From Deltaproteobacteria bacterium GWA2_38_16 (GTDB taxonomy: Bacteria > Bdellovibrionota > JACOXK01 > 2-02-FULL-40-11): 64,000 nucleotides of DNA. A program made the translations under genes and the position numbers. The notes under the pieces were generated by a model. That model saw nothing but the letters and a program-made list of their open reading frames with translations, searched no databases and was not told the origin of the DNA. The DNA lies in contig MGPE01000006.1 of NCBI GenBank assembly GCA_001797335.1, positions 1 through 64,000 on the forward strand. Direction: 5' to 3'. Below, one piece after another: positions 16,840 to 24,551 of the stretch. Numbering within the stretch: position 1 is the first letter of the stretch; each line of letters starts with the position of its first letter.

Positions 16840-18210
16840 TTATCTCTCAAGCAGATTTAAGGCAGAGACTAACGATTTTTTGAGGCATGAAAGCTCGGAT
16901 TCAAAAACAGTTCGTAGATCAATAACAAAACACTCTTTTTGAATACGTCCAATAACAGGGATAGTATCTTGAGAAAGTCTTAAATGTTGTTCAAACTGAA
17001 GCAATTTTCCCTTAGGCAAAGAAAAACATAAAGCCACTGTGGGAATAGACAGTTTTGGAAACGCCCCTCCCCCCACCTTGGATACATCTTCTCGAATTAT
17101 CATGAATGACAGTGCTAATTCCGATTTTAATGTTTGAGCTCTAGCTCTCAATACATCCATGGGAGTTAAAAGTAGTTTTAAAAATGGAATTTCTTCTTCT
17201 GGATGAGGAAGCGTATAAATTCTTAGCGTCTCTTCTAGCGCAGTCAAGAGTAACTTATCTACTCTTAATACACGATAAAGTGGATTTTTTTTAAGTTTTT
17301 CAATCCACTTTTTCTTTCCCACAATGAGCCCTGCCTGAGGACCTCCTAAAAGCTTATCTCCACTAAAGGTAATAAGATCTGCCCCCTGCTCTATGCACTC
17401 AGAAATAAGAGGCTCATCTTGAAATATTGGCCATTTTCGAAACAAGAGACCACTACCCGCATCAAATAAAAGGGGCTTTTTCCTTTTTCGAGAAAGTTGG
17501 GCCAATTCACGGATAGGGACTTCTTGGGTAAAACCCACAATATCGTAATTGCTCTTATGTATTTTTAAAAAAAGAGAAGTAGATACATCGCAGGCTTTTT
17601 CATAATCTTTAAGTCTTGTTTTATTCGTGGTCCCAACTTCTTTTAGGAGGGCTCCGCTTTTTTCCATGATATCGGGGATTCGAAAAGAACTGCCAATCTC
17701 TACAAGTTCACTTCTAGAAATTAATACTTTTTTCTGAAAAGCCAAAGTATTCAGACACAAAAAGAGAGCTGCGGCATTATTATTGACCACCAAGGCACTT
17801 TGGGCCCCTGTTAATGCGCACAAGAGTTTTTCAAGATGGTCTAATCGTTCTCCCCGCTCATTTTTTTTAATATTAAACTCTACCGTGCTATAGCCCTCTC
17901 CAACTTCTTTTATTTTTTCTAAGGCTTTTTTGGCTAAAGGAGCTCTTCCTAAATTGGTATGGATCAACACTCCAGTAGCATTGATGACTCTTTTTAAAGA
18001 AGATTTTTGAAATTGTAAAAAATTTTGAGACAATCGATCATACATATGGTCTTTACTAATAGGCTTTTTAGTTTCTTGAACCTCACACCGAATATCGTCT
18101 AAAGTCGTTCGAATAATCTGAAGAGCCCAATCCCTAGACAACGTTTCTACCCAATGTTGAACTTTTGGATTTTCTAAAATGGCGTGAACTGAGGGAATAT
18201 CTCTTAACAT
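16840..18210 (-). CDS. selA: L-seryl-tRNA(Sec) selenium transferase
   Basis: PLP enzyme that converts seryl-tRNA(Sec) to selenocysteyl-tRNA(Sec). Visible features: LRDIPSVHAIL at the N-terminus, VINATGVLIHTNLGRAPL, the PLP lysine in TFSGDKLLGGPQAGLIVG, and the C-terminal GGGAFPKLSIPTVAL. At about 456 aa it has the normal size. ATG 18210 was chosen over a GTG three codons earlier. No selB, selC, selD or obvious selenoprotein was found in the window, so the rest of the pathway must be elsewhere. Downstream pyk is 27 bases away on the same strand. Confidence 0.93.
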   Translation of the reverse strand: MLRDIPSVHAILENPKVQHWVETLSRDWALQIIRTTLDDIRCEVQETKKPISKDHMYDRLSQNFLQFQKSSLKRVINATGVLIHTNLGRAPLAKKALEKIKEVGEGYSTVEFNIKKNERGERLDHLEKLLCALTGAQSALVVNNNAAALFLCLNTLAFQKKVLISRSELVEIGSSFRIPDIMEKSGALLKEVGTTNKTRLKDYEKACDVSTSLFLKIHKSNYDIVGFTQEVPIRELAQLSRKRKKPLLFDAGSGLLFRKWPIFQDEPLISECIEQGADLITFSGDKLLGGPQAGLIVGKKKWIEKLKKNPLYRVLRVDKLLLTALEETLRIYTLPHPEEEIPFLKLLLTPMDVLRARAQTLKSELALSFMIIREDVSKVGGGAFPKLSIPTVALCFSLPKGKLLQFEQHLRLSQDTIPVIGRIQKECFVIDLRTVFESELSCLKKSLVSALNLLER

Positions 18211-18286
18211 TTTCCACACACATAGACTATCCCCCCTATAAAAGCAAATATCTACTAAACAATTCCTTATCTACACTTACTTTTGG

Positions 18287-18306
18287 GTGTGAATTCATTT
18301 TCACAC
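18287..18306. repeat. Inverted repeat in the selA upstream region
   Basis: GTGTGAA-TTCATT-TTCACAC is a perfect 7-bp inverted repeat with a 6-bp spacer, in the 259-bp gap between divergent selA and the lipid-kinase-like gene. It could be an operator for either gene. The rest of the gap holds a short patch with recurring CATGGCC/GCCATACAT words (about 18346-18381) and an AT-rich stretch; no RNA gene was recognised. Confidence 0.4.
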
Positions 18307-18469
18307 TCTGCATATCAAACCATAGGTACAAAACTACCCAGAATAGCCATACATGGCCATATATTCATGGCCCTAGCCATACATTAATCTATTGATATTA
18401 TTATATTTTTTTACTTTCGCTCATTTTGACGCAGGATGGCATAGAATATGCTTCTTTTTAAATATTAAG

Positions 18470-19177
18470 ATGAGAGTTCAAGCAACACATACTTTAAAAT
18501 CAGCATCTTTTAAGGACAAACCTTGGGCAGGGCTTGTTATTCCATTCCCAAAACCCGCCACTAAAAAAGAAGTTCAGCTTTTAAGAAAAGCATGGCATGT
18601 GGGAATGATTTTAACAGTAATGTACTTATATGCTGATGTCTTTACCACGCGCCAAATGGCACTCACAGTGCTTAGTCTCATTGGACTTCCTTTTGTATTC
18701 TTAGATATCTCACGACTTTGGTGGAAACCTTTAAATAAATTTATTGTTTCTGTTTTTGGCCCTACGATGCGCAAACGCGAACTATTTTCTGTAAGTGCCA
18801 CTACACCCTTTATTCTATCCAGTTTCATTGTCATTTCCTTTTTCCCAAAACCTATTGCTCTTTTGTCTTTAGCTTGTCTTGCCCTAGGAGATGTCGCTGC
18901 CAATATTGTTGGAATTAAATTTGGGAAAGATAAAATTGTAGAAGGAAAATCACTTCAAGGATCTTTGGCTTGTTTTTCTGTCTGTTTCCTCTTAACGTTT
19001 GCTTTCATCGTAAACTATTCGCTTATTTCTGAATATGCTACACTTATTTGTCTCATAGGGGGACTTGTACCAACAGTTGCTGAAATTATTTCTTCAAAGA
19101 CACTGGATGATAATTTTTTAATCCCCGTACTCACTGCTTCTATTTTATATCCGGTATTACTTTTCTTTGGTTGGTAG
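18470..19177 (+). CDS. Dolichol/diacylglycerol kinase-like (CTP-dependent) membrane protein
   Basis: A 235-aa protein with six or seven predicted membrane helices. The segment LALGDVAANIVGIKFGKDKIVEGKSLQGSLACF matches the conserved region of the SEC59/DGK1/VTE5 group (GD-x-A-A, G-x-x-x-G, GKSLEGS), which phosphorylates isoprenoid alcohols or diacylglycerol, often with CTP. An inner membrane lipid kinase role is likely. The ATG at 18470 removes an N-terminal 26 residues that lack similarity. The 3' end overlaps convergent rodZ-like by 21 bases. The substrate may be a polyprenol for the nearby glycosyltransferases; that is inference. Confidence 0.72.
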   Translation: MRVQATHTLKSASFKDKPWAGLVIPFPKPATKKEVQLLRKAWHVGMILTVMYLYADVFTTRQMALTVLSLIGLPFVFLDISRLWWKPLNKFIVSVFGPTMRKRELFSVSATTPFILSSFIVISFFPKPIALLSLACLALGDVAANIVGIKFGKDKIVEGKSLQGSLACFSVCFLLTFAFIVNYSLISEYATLICLIGGLVPTVAEIISSKTLDDNFLIPVLTASILYPVLLFFGW

Positions 19178-19885
19178 ACTTGCGCCTGATGGGAAAATAA
19201 AGGTTTTTGCTCCGGTTAGAGAATGCGGCATTTCTTTATCATTTAAGGTAAATTTAACCCCTTCCACATCTGAAACAAAAAAACGTAACACCTTTTTTGC
19301 ATGAAGCTCTGTCGATCCACCGGCCTTCAAAGGTAAAGGATAAGGAGCATCTGAATCAATCTGTACCTTTAGCCAAATATCTTTAGGGGCTTGAATAATT
19401 AATTTGTATCCTCCCGCGGGAGCTATGCTTTCTTTTCCTCCTAAAGATACTTCTGATGATGATGTTGTTTCAGTTGTTGAAATATCTCCAATGGGTTTTA
19501 CCTGCTTAGGTTCTCTAAATAAAAAAGAAGCTACAATCACGAGCACTATAAAAGATACAGTGGCAGATACTAATAAAAAGTTTTTTTGCAGATAAAAAGG
19601 AGTTTCAGAAATCTCATTCACTGAAGATACAATAGGATCACTTTTCGGTTGAGTATTTAAAAAATTTTCATACTGATGAAGAACCTCATTTACATCCAGA
19701 CTCAAATATTTTGAAATGGACCTTAGCATTCCCTTCACATAAGGCATAGGAGGCAAATTTTCATGACGATCTTCTTCTAACGCCTGAATCCGAGAAACAT
19801 GATAACAGGTAAATTTAGCTAAATCTTCTTGGCTAATATTTTTAAGTTCTCGCGCTTTTCTTAAAAAATTCCCTAATGTTTCCAT
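19157..19885 (-). CDS. RodZ-like helix-turn-helix membrane protein with DUF4115
   Basis: Residues 1-70 form a Xre-type HTH like RodZ (LGNFLRKARELKNISQEDLAKFT, then PMPYVKGMLRSISKYLSLD). A single membrane helix follows at about 112-132 (FLLVSATVSFIVLVIVASFLF). The C-terminal DUF4115 beta domain (about 160-242) contains IIQAPKDIWLKVQIDS. This architecture is that of the cell-shape protein RodZ that links MreB to the elongation machinery, or of related DUF4115 proteins. The protein is shorter than E. coli RodZ, with a short periplasmic linker. No mre genes are nearby, so the cell-shape role is inferred from the fold only. Confidence 0.8.
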   Translation of the reverse strand: METLGNFLRKARELKNISQEDLAKFTCYHVSRIQALEEDRHENLPPMPYVKGMLRSISKYLSLDVNEVLHQYENFLNTQPKSDPIVSSVNEISETPFYLQKNFLLVSATVSFIVLVIVASFLFREPKQVKPIGDISTTETTSSSEVSLGGKESIAPAGGYKLIIQAPKDIWLKVQIDSDAPYPLPLKAGGSTELHAKKVLRFFVSDVEGVKFTLNDKEMPHSLTGAKTFIFPSGASLPTKEK

Positions 19886-19953
19886 ATTTTTTAAAGTGTA
19901 TCGTATTTTTTGTATTTTACAATTCTATTTTTTTAGTTTATAGCCTAAAACAC

Positions 19954-21063
19954 GTGAAAATAAAATTTTATCTTCTGATATTGTTTTTTTTCTTGCCTCT
20001 TTCTGCCTGGCCATGGGGTGGACATTATTTAATTACCACATACGCCACTGAAAAAGTTACCTGGCTCAATCAATTTCATGAAATTCGGGTTACTCCCTTC
20101 CAAGATTTTTTATCCAAAGCTTTTTCAAAAGATTTTACCCAAAAAGATTTCTTAAACCAGTACCAATTAAATTCTACTTATAAAATAGACTATAAACATC
20201 CCCTGAATGGGACTATTGATGCACGCTCTATTTTAATTGCCCATACCGATGAACCTGATTGGGGGATGGATCAAAATATGGATATTTCTCCAGATCAAAA
20301 ATTTATGGGGGGAACAATCGGCCCTACAAGCCAAGCTTTTCGCCATCTTTATTGGAAAACATGGAGTTTAAAAGCTCCCTGGCGGACTTTTCACATACCC
20401 CCTCGAGAAATGGGACAGGCTTTAAGAAGAGCACAAATTTTTTATGACCTTGCTCAAACCGCATTTGAGGCAAAACAACCTTATTGGGCATTCCGATTTT
20501 TAGCGTGGTCCCTTCATTATATACAAGACTTAGGTCAACCCTTTCACAGTAGCCAACTCCTCACCCCAAAATTTATTGATTGGAATTCTATCTTCAATTT
20601 TAATCAACTCATCAAGCGGACCACTCAAATCATTTCCAATTACCATTTTTTGTATGAAGATTATGTGGTTTATAAACTAGAAGAAGAAGCCAAGCACCCT
20701 AGTGATACTCCTTTTATTTCAATCTTAAAAAAAGATACTTTTACATACAGTTCCAGCGCCTATTTAATTGCCAGACACTCTGCCGACACCTCTAACCGTC
20801 TTTCTTATTCCATCGGGGAAGCCTGCTTTACTTTTTTTGGAAAAAGATTTTTAGAATCTGCAATTGATGTCCCCCATAGCCCAAAAGGTACCTTTCCCAT
20901 GAAACCTTTTGATGAGACAAAAGAACTTTCTTCTGCTAAAAAACACCTTTTTATTCAAAATACTGCCCAGAGCTTAGAAAAAACCGGTTTTTATACTCGC
21001 TCCCTTTTAGAACTGGCCAAAGAGGAGTTTCTTTCAACCGACTTGAAGAATCTTGAAAAGTAG
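19954..21063 (+). CDS. Secreted zinc-dependent phospholipase C / S1-P1 nuclease-like protein
   Basis: The GTG at 19954 gives a compact signal peptide (VKIKFYLLILFFFLPLSA) with cleavage just before Trp, so the mature protein starts WPWGGH. In P1/S1 nucleases and Bacillus phospholipase C the free N-terminal Trp and a His (at position 6 in P1) bind zinc, and both are present. Other zinc ligands fit: HTDEPDW, HYIQDLGQPFH (H-x3-D-x5-H) and HFLYE (H-x3-E). It probably hydrolyses phospholipids or nucleic acids outside the cell or in the periplasm. An ATG at 19876 is possible but would overlap the divergent rodZ-like gene and spoil the signal peptide. Confidence 0.72.
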   Translation: MKIKFYLLILFFFLPLSAWPWGGHYLITTYATEKVTWLNQFHEIRVTPFQDFLSKAFSKDFTQKDFLNQYQLNSTYKIDYKHPLNGTIDARSILIAHTDEPDWGMDQNMDISPDQKFMGGTIGPTSQAFRHLYWKTWSLKAPWRTFHIPPREMGQALRRAQIFYDLAQTAFEAKQPYWAFRFLAWSLHYIQDLGQPFHSSQLLTPKFIDWNSIFNFNQLIKRTTQIISNYHFLYEDYVVYKLEEEAKHPSDTPFISILKKDTFTYSSSAYLIARHSADTSNRLSYSIGEACFTFFGKRFLESAIDVPHSPKGTFPMKPFDETKELSSAKKHLFIQNTAQSLEKTGFYTRSLLELAKEEFLSTDLKNLEK

Positions 21064-21073
21064 TGTAAAAACA

Positions 21074-21385
21074 ATGCCTATGTTTAAGATTAAGTTTAAA
21101 GATGACTATGAAAAAGAAGTGTATACCGTCTATTGCCAAACTCAGGATTTAGATTTGGGCGGGCATCCTTATTTTGTCACCGTTAAAAAACTTATAGATT
21201 CCTCTGTCCACAGTCCCATTATTGAGATCAATAACAAAGAGAAAAAACGTTTTAGAGACACCAAGTCATTACTGATTCCTATTCAAAACATTGTTTTAAT
21301 TGAACAAGTCGCCGATGAAAAATCTAGGATCGTAGAAGTAAAAGTCCCCCTTTCCCCATTTGTAAAAACGACCAGAAGTCCATGA
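21074..21385 (+). CDS. DUF1820 family protein
   Basis: A short cytosolic protein of about 103 aa. The pattern FKIKF...VYTVYC, then a loop, then [21 protein letters not shown] resembles DUF1820 proteins of proteobacteria (KR-x-F/Y-(I/V)-P-(M/I)-x-x-(V/I)-I-x-I-(D/E)-x-V). The ATG at 21074 lies just before the conserved start. The function of the family is unknown. It overlaps greA as ATGA (21382-21385), so the two are translationally coupled, which hints at a transcription- or RNA-linked role. Confidence 0.65.
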   Translation: MPMFKIKFKDDYEKEVYTVYCQTQDLDLGGHPYFVTVKKLIDSSVHSPIIEINNKEKKRFRDTKSLLIPIQNIVLIEQVADEKSRIVEVKVPLSPFVKTTRSP

Positions 21386-21855
21386 ATAAAGAACCTATTA
21401 CGCTTGAAGGCCATGAACGGCTGAAAGAAGAAATTCATCGTTTAAAAACCAAAGAACGTCCCCGCATCATTAAAGCCATTGCTGAAGCCAGAGCCCATGG
21501 GGATTTAAAAGAAAATGCGGAATATCACGCTGCCCGGGAAGAACAAGGACTTTTAGAAGCTCGGATCGCAGAATTAGAAAACACCCTAGCCCTAGCCCAA
21601 GTTATTGATCATAAAGCTCTTTCCAATGGGCATATCGCTTTTGGAGCAACGGTTACGTTGTTAGATCTTCAAACCTCACAGCAAAAAAAATATCAAATTG
21701 TAGGCAAATTTGAATCGGATATCAAAGCAGGGAAAATCCCCATCGCCTCTCCCATCGCCAGAGCCTTGATTGGAAGGAAAGTGGGGGAAGAAGTCAGCAT
21801 TCAGGTCCCCAAAGGTCTTCAGGAATTTGAAGTTCTTAAGATAGAATATCTCTAA
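21382..21855 (+). CDS. greA: Transcription elongation factor GreA
   Basis: A 157-aa factor that rescues backtracked RNA polymerase by stimulating transcript cleavage in the secondary channel. The N-terminal coiled coil contains the tip motif [20 protein letters not shown] with the acidic residues (D and E) that position magnesium. The C-terminal FKBP-like domain has [17 protein letters not shown]. Length and motifs are standard. The start overlaps the DUF1820 gene (ATGA). Confidence 0.95.
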   Translation: MNKEPITLEGHERLKEEIHRLKTKERPRIIKAIAEARAHGDLKENAEYHAAREEQGLLEARIAELENTLALAQVIDHKALSNGHIAFGATVTLLDLQTSQQKKYQIVGKFESDIKAGKIPIASPIARALIGRKVGEEVSIQVPKGLQEFEVLKIEYL

Positions 21856-21865
21856 AAAATAATGC

Positions 21866-21894
21866 TTGTATTTATAACAAAGTGGAGATATATA
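21866..21894 (+). promoter_or_regulatory. Promoter of the RRM protein gene
   Basis: TTGTAT (21866-21871), a 17-base spacer, then TATATA (21889-21894) form a good sigma-70-type promoter just after greA. Transcription would start near 21901, giving a leader of about 85 nt before the ATG at 21986. Confidence 0.6.
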
Positions 21895-21929
21895 CTTTTT
21901 TTGTAAATATGTCCGACCTTAGAGCTTTC

Positions 21930-21942
21930 GAGCATGGTGCTC
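21930..21942 (+). promoter_or_regulatory. Hairpin in the leader of the RRM gene
   Basis: GAGCA-TGG-TGCTC forms a perfect 5-bp stem with a 3-base loop inside the predicted 85-nt leader, about 45 bases before the start codon. The ribosome site AAGGAG is separate from the stem. It may be part of a structured, temperature-responsive leader, as seen in cold-shock genes; that role is inference. Confidence 0.35.
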
Positions 21943-21985
21943 ATGTCCTCTGAAGATGGATCCCAAATTAAGGAGAAATTAGAAA

Positions 21986-22339
21986 ATGGGTAAAAAACTA
22001 TACGTAGGTAATCTTGCTTTTTCAACAACGCAAGACGCGCTTCAACAATTATTTGCACAGGCTGGTACTGTAGAGTCTGCAACGATCATTTCAGATCGTG
22101 TCACTGGACGCAGTAAAGGCTTTGGCTTTGTAGAAATGGCTTCTGATCAAGAAGCTACTGATGCCATTACAAAATTAAATGGCCAAGAAATTGAAGGACG
22201 CGCCATTGTGGTTTCGGAAGCTCGTCCCCAAGCTCCTCGCGAAAGCAGAGGTGGTTTTGGTGGTGGCGGCGGCCGTGGTGGTAGTAGAGGTGGTTTTGGT
22301 GGTGGCGGCGGCGGTCGCGGTGGAAGAGGTCGCTTCTAA
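21986..22339 (+). CDS. Glycine-rich RRM RNA-binding protein
   Basis: A 117-aa protein. Residues 1-80 are one RNA recognition motif with RNP2 KLYVGNLAF and RNP1 KGFGFVEM, including the aromatic residues that stack on RNA. Residues 85-117 are a Gly/Arg-rich tail with two near repeats (RGGFGGGGGRGG and RGGFGGGGGGRGG), like eukaryotic and cyanobacterial glycine-rich proteins. Bacterial members are often cold-induced RNA chaperones. It has its own promoter, a long leader and a terminator, so it is probably a monocistronic, highly expressed gene. The ribosome site AAGGAG is well placed. Confidence 0.92.
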   Translation: MGKKLYVGNLAFSTTQDALQQLFAQAGTVESATIISDRVTGRSKGFGFVEMASDQEATDAITKLNGQEIEGRAIVVSEARPQAPRESRGGFGGGGGRGGSRGGFGGGGGGRGGRGRF

Positions 22340-22365
22340 ACTTACTTACATTTAATTAAGTTACA

Positions 22366-22404
22366 AAAACCCTAATCGTGAGAAATCGCGGTTAGGGTTT
22401 TTTA
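22366..22404. terminator. Rho-independent terminator between RRM gene and pyrD
   Basis: AAAACCCTAA (22366-22375) pairs with TTAGGGTTTT (22392-22401), and a CG pair extends the stem in the loop region. A T-run follows on the plus strand and an A-run precedes it, so it can act in both directions. The pyrD stop codon (22392-22394) lies inside the right arm. Confidence 0.85.
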
Positions 22405-23357
22405 TTTGATCTATGAATTCTTGAAATAAGGCTGGGGCCTTGGAAGATAAAGCCGGTGTAGAGTTCAATTAAATCTGCCCCAGCATTGAATTTTCGAAGG
22501 GCGTCGTGCTCAGAAAAAATTCCCCCCACACCGATTAAAACCAAATCTTTCGAAAGTTCTTTTAAGCGTTTTAAAAGAGCCGTTGATTTTTCTTCAAGAG
22601 GAGCTCCGCTCATTCCCCCTTGGGCAACAACCATCGTATTCGTAGCCACAAAACCTGCAATATTTAGCTCTTGGGCAATATGTATCATATCCTCAAGATC
22701 TTTTTGAGCAATATCTGGAGAAATCTTAATAAAGAGTGGCTTTTGAGAAACGTGTTTAATGCATTCTAAGAGATGCTTAAAATAAGAAGGTTCTTGAAGC
22801 CTTCGAAGTTCAGGTGTGTTAGGTGAGCTAATATTTACCACAAAAAAATCGACATACAGGTTCGCTTTTTTAATACAAAAAACATAATCATCTGCTGCCT
22901 GTTCTAATGGAGTTTCTTTATTTTTTCCAATGTTAAGTCCAACAGGAATGTGCAGCCCAGGTTTTGCTTTTTGAATACGTTCTAAAACCCGCTCAACCCC
23001 ATCATTATTAAATCCCATACAATTTACCAATGCCTTTTCCTTTTGAAGTCTAAAGAGCCGAGGTTTTGGATTTCCAAATTGTGGGCGAGGAGTTACGGTA
23101 CCTACTTCTATAAAACCAAATCCTAGAGCCTGCCAGGCTAAAAGAGCTTTGGCATTTTTATCAAACCCGGCAGCTAAACCGACTGGATTTTTAAACGTAA
23201 TTCCTAATAATGTTTTTTCTAACGCTGGATTTTCATAATAATATAATAAGGACAATATCCAGCGAACCGGGACAAGAGATAATAAATATATCAGAATATT
23301 ATGAACACATTCAGGATCAAACAAAAACAAAATCGGACGAAGTAATTTATAAAGCAT
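22392..23357 (-). CDS. pyrD: Dihydroorotate dehydrogenase (quinone), class 2
   Basis: Flavoenzyme of pyrimidine synthesis that oxidises dihydroorotate and passes electrons to quinone at the inner membrane. The N-terminal hydrophobic helix (LYKLLRPILFLFDPECVHN...) is the class 2 membrane anchor and quinone tunnel. NPVGLAAGFDKNA, GFIEVGTVTP and the substrate/FMN motif VVNISSPNTP (with the catalytic Ser) are present, as is the C-terminal GVGGI phosphate site. 321 aa. It overlaps the upstream coaBC gene by 11 bases, and its end is embedded in a terminator. Confidence 0.93.
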   Translation of the reverse strand: MLYKLLRPILFLFDPECVHNILIYLLSLVPVRWILSLLYYYENPALEKTLLGITFKNPVGLAAGFDKNAKALLAWQALGFGFIEVGTVTPRPQFGNPKPRLFRLQKEKALVNCMGFNNDGVERVLERIQKAKPGLHIPVGLNIGKNKETPLEQAADDYVFCIKKANLYVDFFVVNISSPNTPELRRLQEPSYFKHLLECIKHVSQKPLFIKISPDIAQKDLEDMIHIAQELNIAGFVATNTMVVAQGGMSGAPLEEKSTALLKRLKELSKDLVLIGVGGIFSEHDALRKFNAGADLIELYTGFIFQGPSLISRIHRSNKKP

Positions 23358-24540
23358 GCTCTAATTTTTGGATAATTGTTTTAATAATCTCTTCTTTAGA
23401 GTTTACTTGAAGCATAGAATTATTTCTATCCAAAATAAGAGCAGGATGTTGTTGATTGGAAATTTGAAAAAGGTCATTGGCAATAACGACGTGAACATTC
23501 ATGGATTCTAAGGCCTCATTTCCCAGTTTCAATAATTCCTCTTTTGTTTTTTTCCATTCAAGCTTAAATCCAATTTTAAAAACCTGAGTTACTTTATCTA
23601 TTTCACGAATAATTTTAGGTGTTTGGATAAATTCCACTTCTAATTTTTCTGCAGAAGATAGTTTTTTATCTTCCACATGAGTCGGTACATGGTCTAATAC
23701 AGCGGCGGCAAAAATAGCGGCTTGATATTGTTGGTATTGAAGTTCGGAAAGAACAGTCTCCATCATCTCAGCCGGAGTTTGAACAGATAATACCGTATAA
23801 AAAGAATGAGGTTTAAAACACCCCGGACCATAAACCAAGGTTGGAAGCGCCCCTCTTAAATAGAGCTCATGAGCAAGCCTCACTGAAAGTTCTCCGGTAG
23901 AAAAATTTCCAATGTGTCTCACAGGATCAATAGGAGCCTGAGTCGGTCCACCCGTAATCAAGATCTTTTTCCCACTGAGAGGATGATGAGTTTTATTTAA
24001 AAGATGACTCACCTGTGACACAATGGTTTCAATTTTAGGAAATTTTTCTTTCCCTTCTTCGTGTTTTGTTTCGATAAAATATATATTTTTTTGCTCTGTT
24101 AAAAAAGCTAAATTCTTTTTTAACACCGGATTTTGGGCAAGAGATTCATGCATCGTGGGGACAAAGACGATGGGCATCTTTTTTCCCCACTGAGAAGCGA
24201 TCAGAGTTGTCACCACATTATCGGCTAATCCCAAAGCTACTTTATTAATGGTATTTAACGTTGCCGGAGCCACCAACACTAAATCACACTCTACAATATG
24301 CTCTACCCTTCCAGTTAAGTCGGCAATGGGAGGTGCTTCTACTGCCCATTCTAAAGCTAAGGGTGTAATAAATTTTTGAGAAGATGCAGTCATGTATGCC
24401 TTCACCTCCGCCCCATAGCGACGAAGCTCACGAGCAAGTTTTACGGTTTCAACGGCTGCAATGCCGCCGGTCACACATAAGGCAATACGTTTACCCAAAA
24501 GGGTATTAAATTTTATCTCTACTGAATGATCTGAATACAT
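23347..24540 (-). CDS. coaBC: CoaBC-like bifunctional CoA biosynthesis protein, archaeal-type motifs
   Basis: The N-terminal half is the FMN-dependent phosphopantothenoylcysteine decarboxylase fold (CVTGGIAAVETVKLARELRRYG; LVAPATLNTINKVALGLADN; VPTMHESL). The C-terminal half is the phosphopantothenate-cysteine ligase fold (ITGGPTQAPIDPVRHIGNFSTGE; AAAVLDH). Two points are unusual for bacteria. The PAMN motif is PTMHESL, and the usual Cys-containing ACG-x-GRM clamp is replaced by HEEGKEKFPKIETIV, which from memory resembles archaeal CoaBC. So it probably makes phosphopantetheine, but it may have come from or along with an archaeal-type lineage. 397 aa. It overlaps pyrD by 11 bases and follows ppdK by 11 bases. 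Confidence 0.82.
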   Translation of the reverse strand: MYSDHSVEIKFNTLLGKRIALCVTGGIAAVETVKLARELRRYGAEVKAYMTASSQKFITPLALEWAVEAPPIADLTGRVEHIVECDLVLVAPATLNTINKVALGLADNVVTTLIASQWGKKMPIVFVPTMHESLAQNPVLKKNLAFLTEQKNIYFIETKHEEGKEKFPKIETIVSQVSHLLNKTHHPLSGKKILITGGPTQAPIDPVRHIGNFSTGELSVRLAHELYLRGALPTLVYGPGCFKPHSFYTVLSVQTPAEMMETVLSELQYQQYQAAIFAAAVLDHVPTHVEDKKLSSAEKLEVEFIQTPKIIREIDKVTQVFKIGFKLEWKKTKEELLKLGNEALESMNVHVVIANDLFQISNQQHPALILDRNNSMLQVNSKEEIIKTIIQKLEHAL

Positions 24541-24551
24541 ATCTGGATATA

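Noticed and set aside
18574-18903. A 109-codon minus-strand frame inside the lipid-kinase-like gene
   Set aside because: It is basic, low in recognisable pattern, and covered by a membrane protein gene with family motifs on the other strand.
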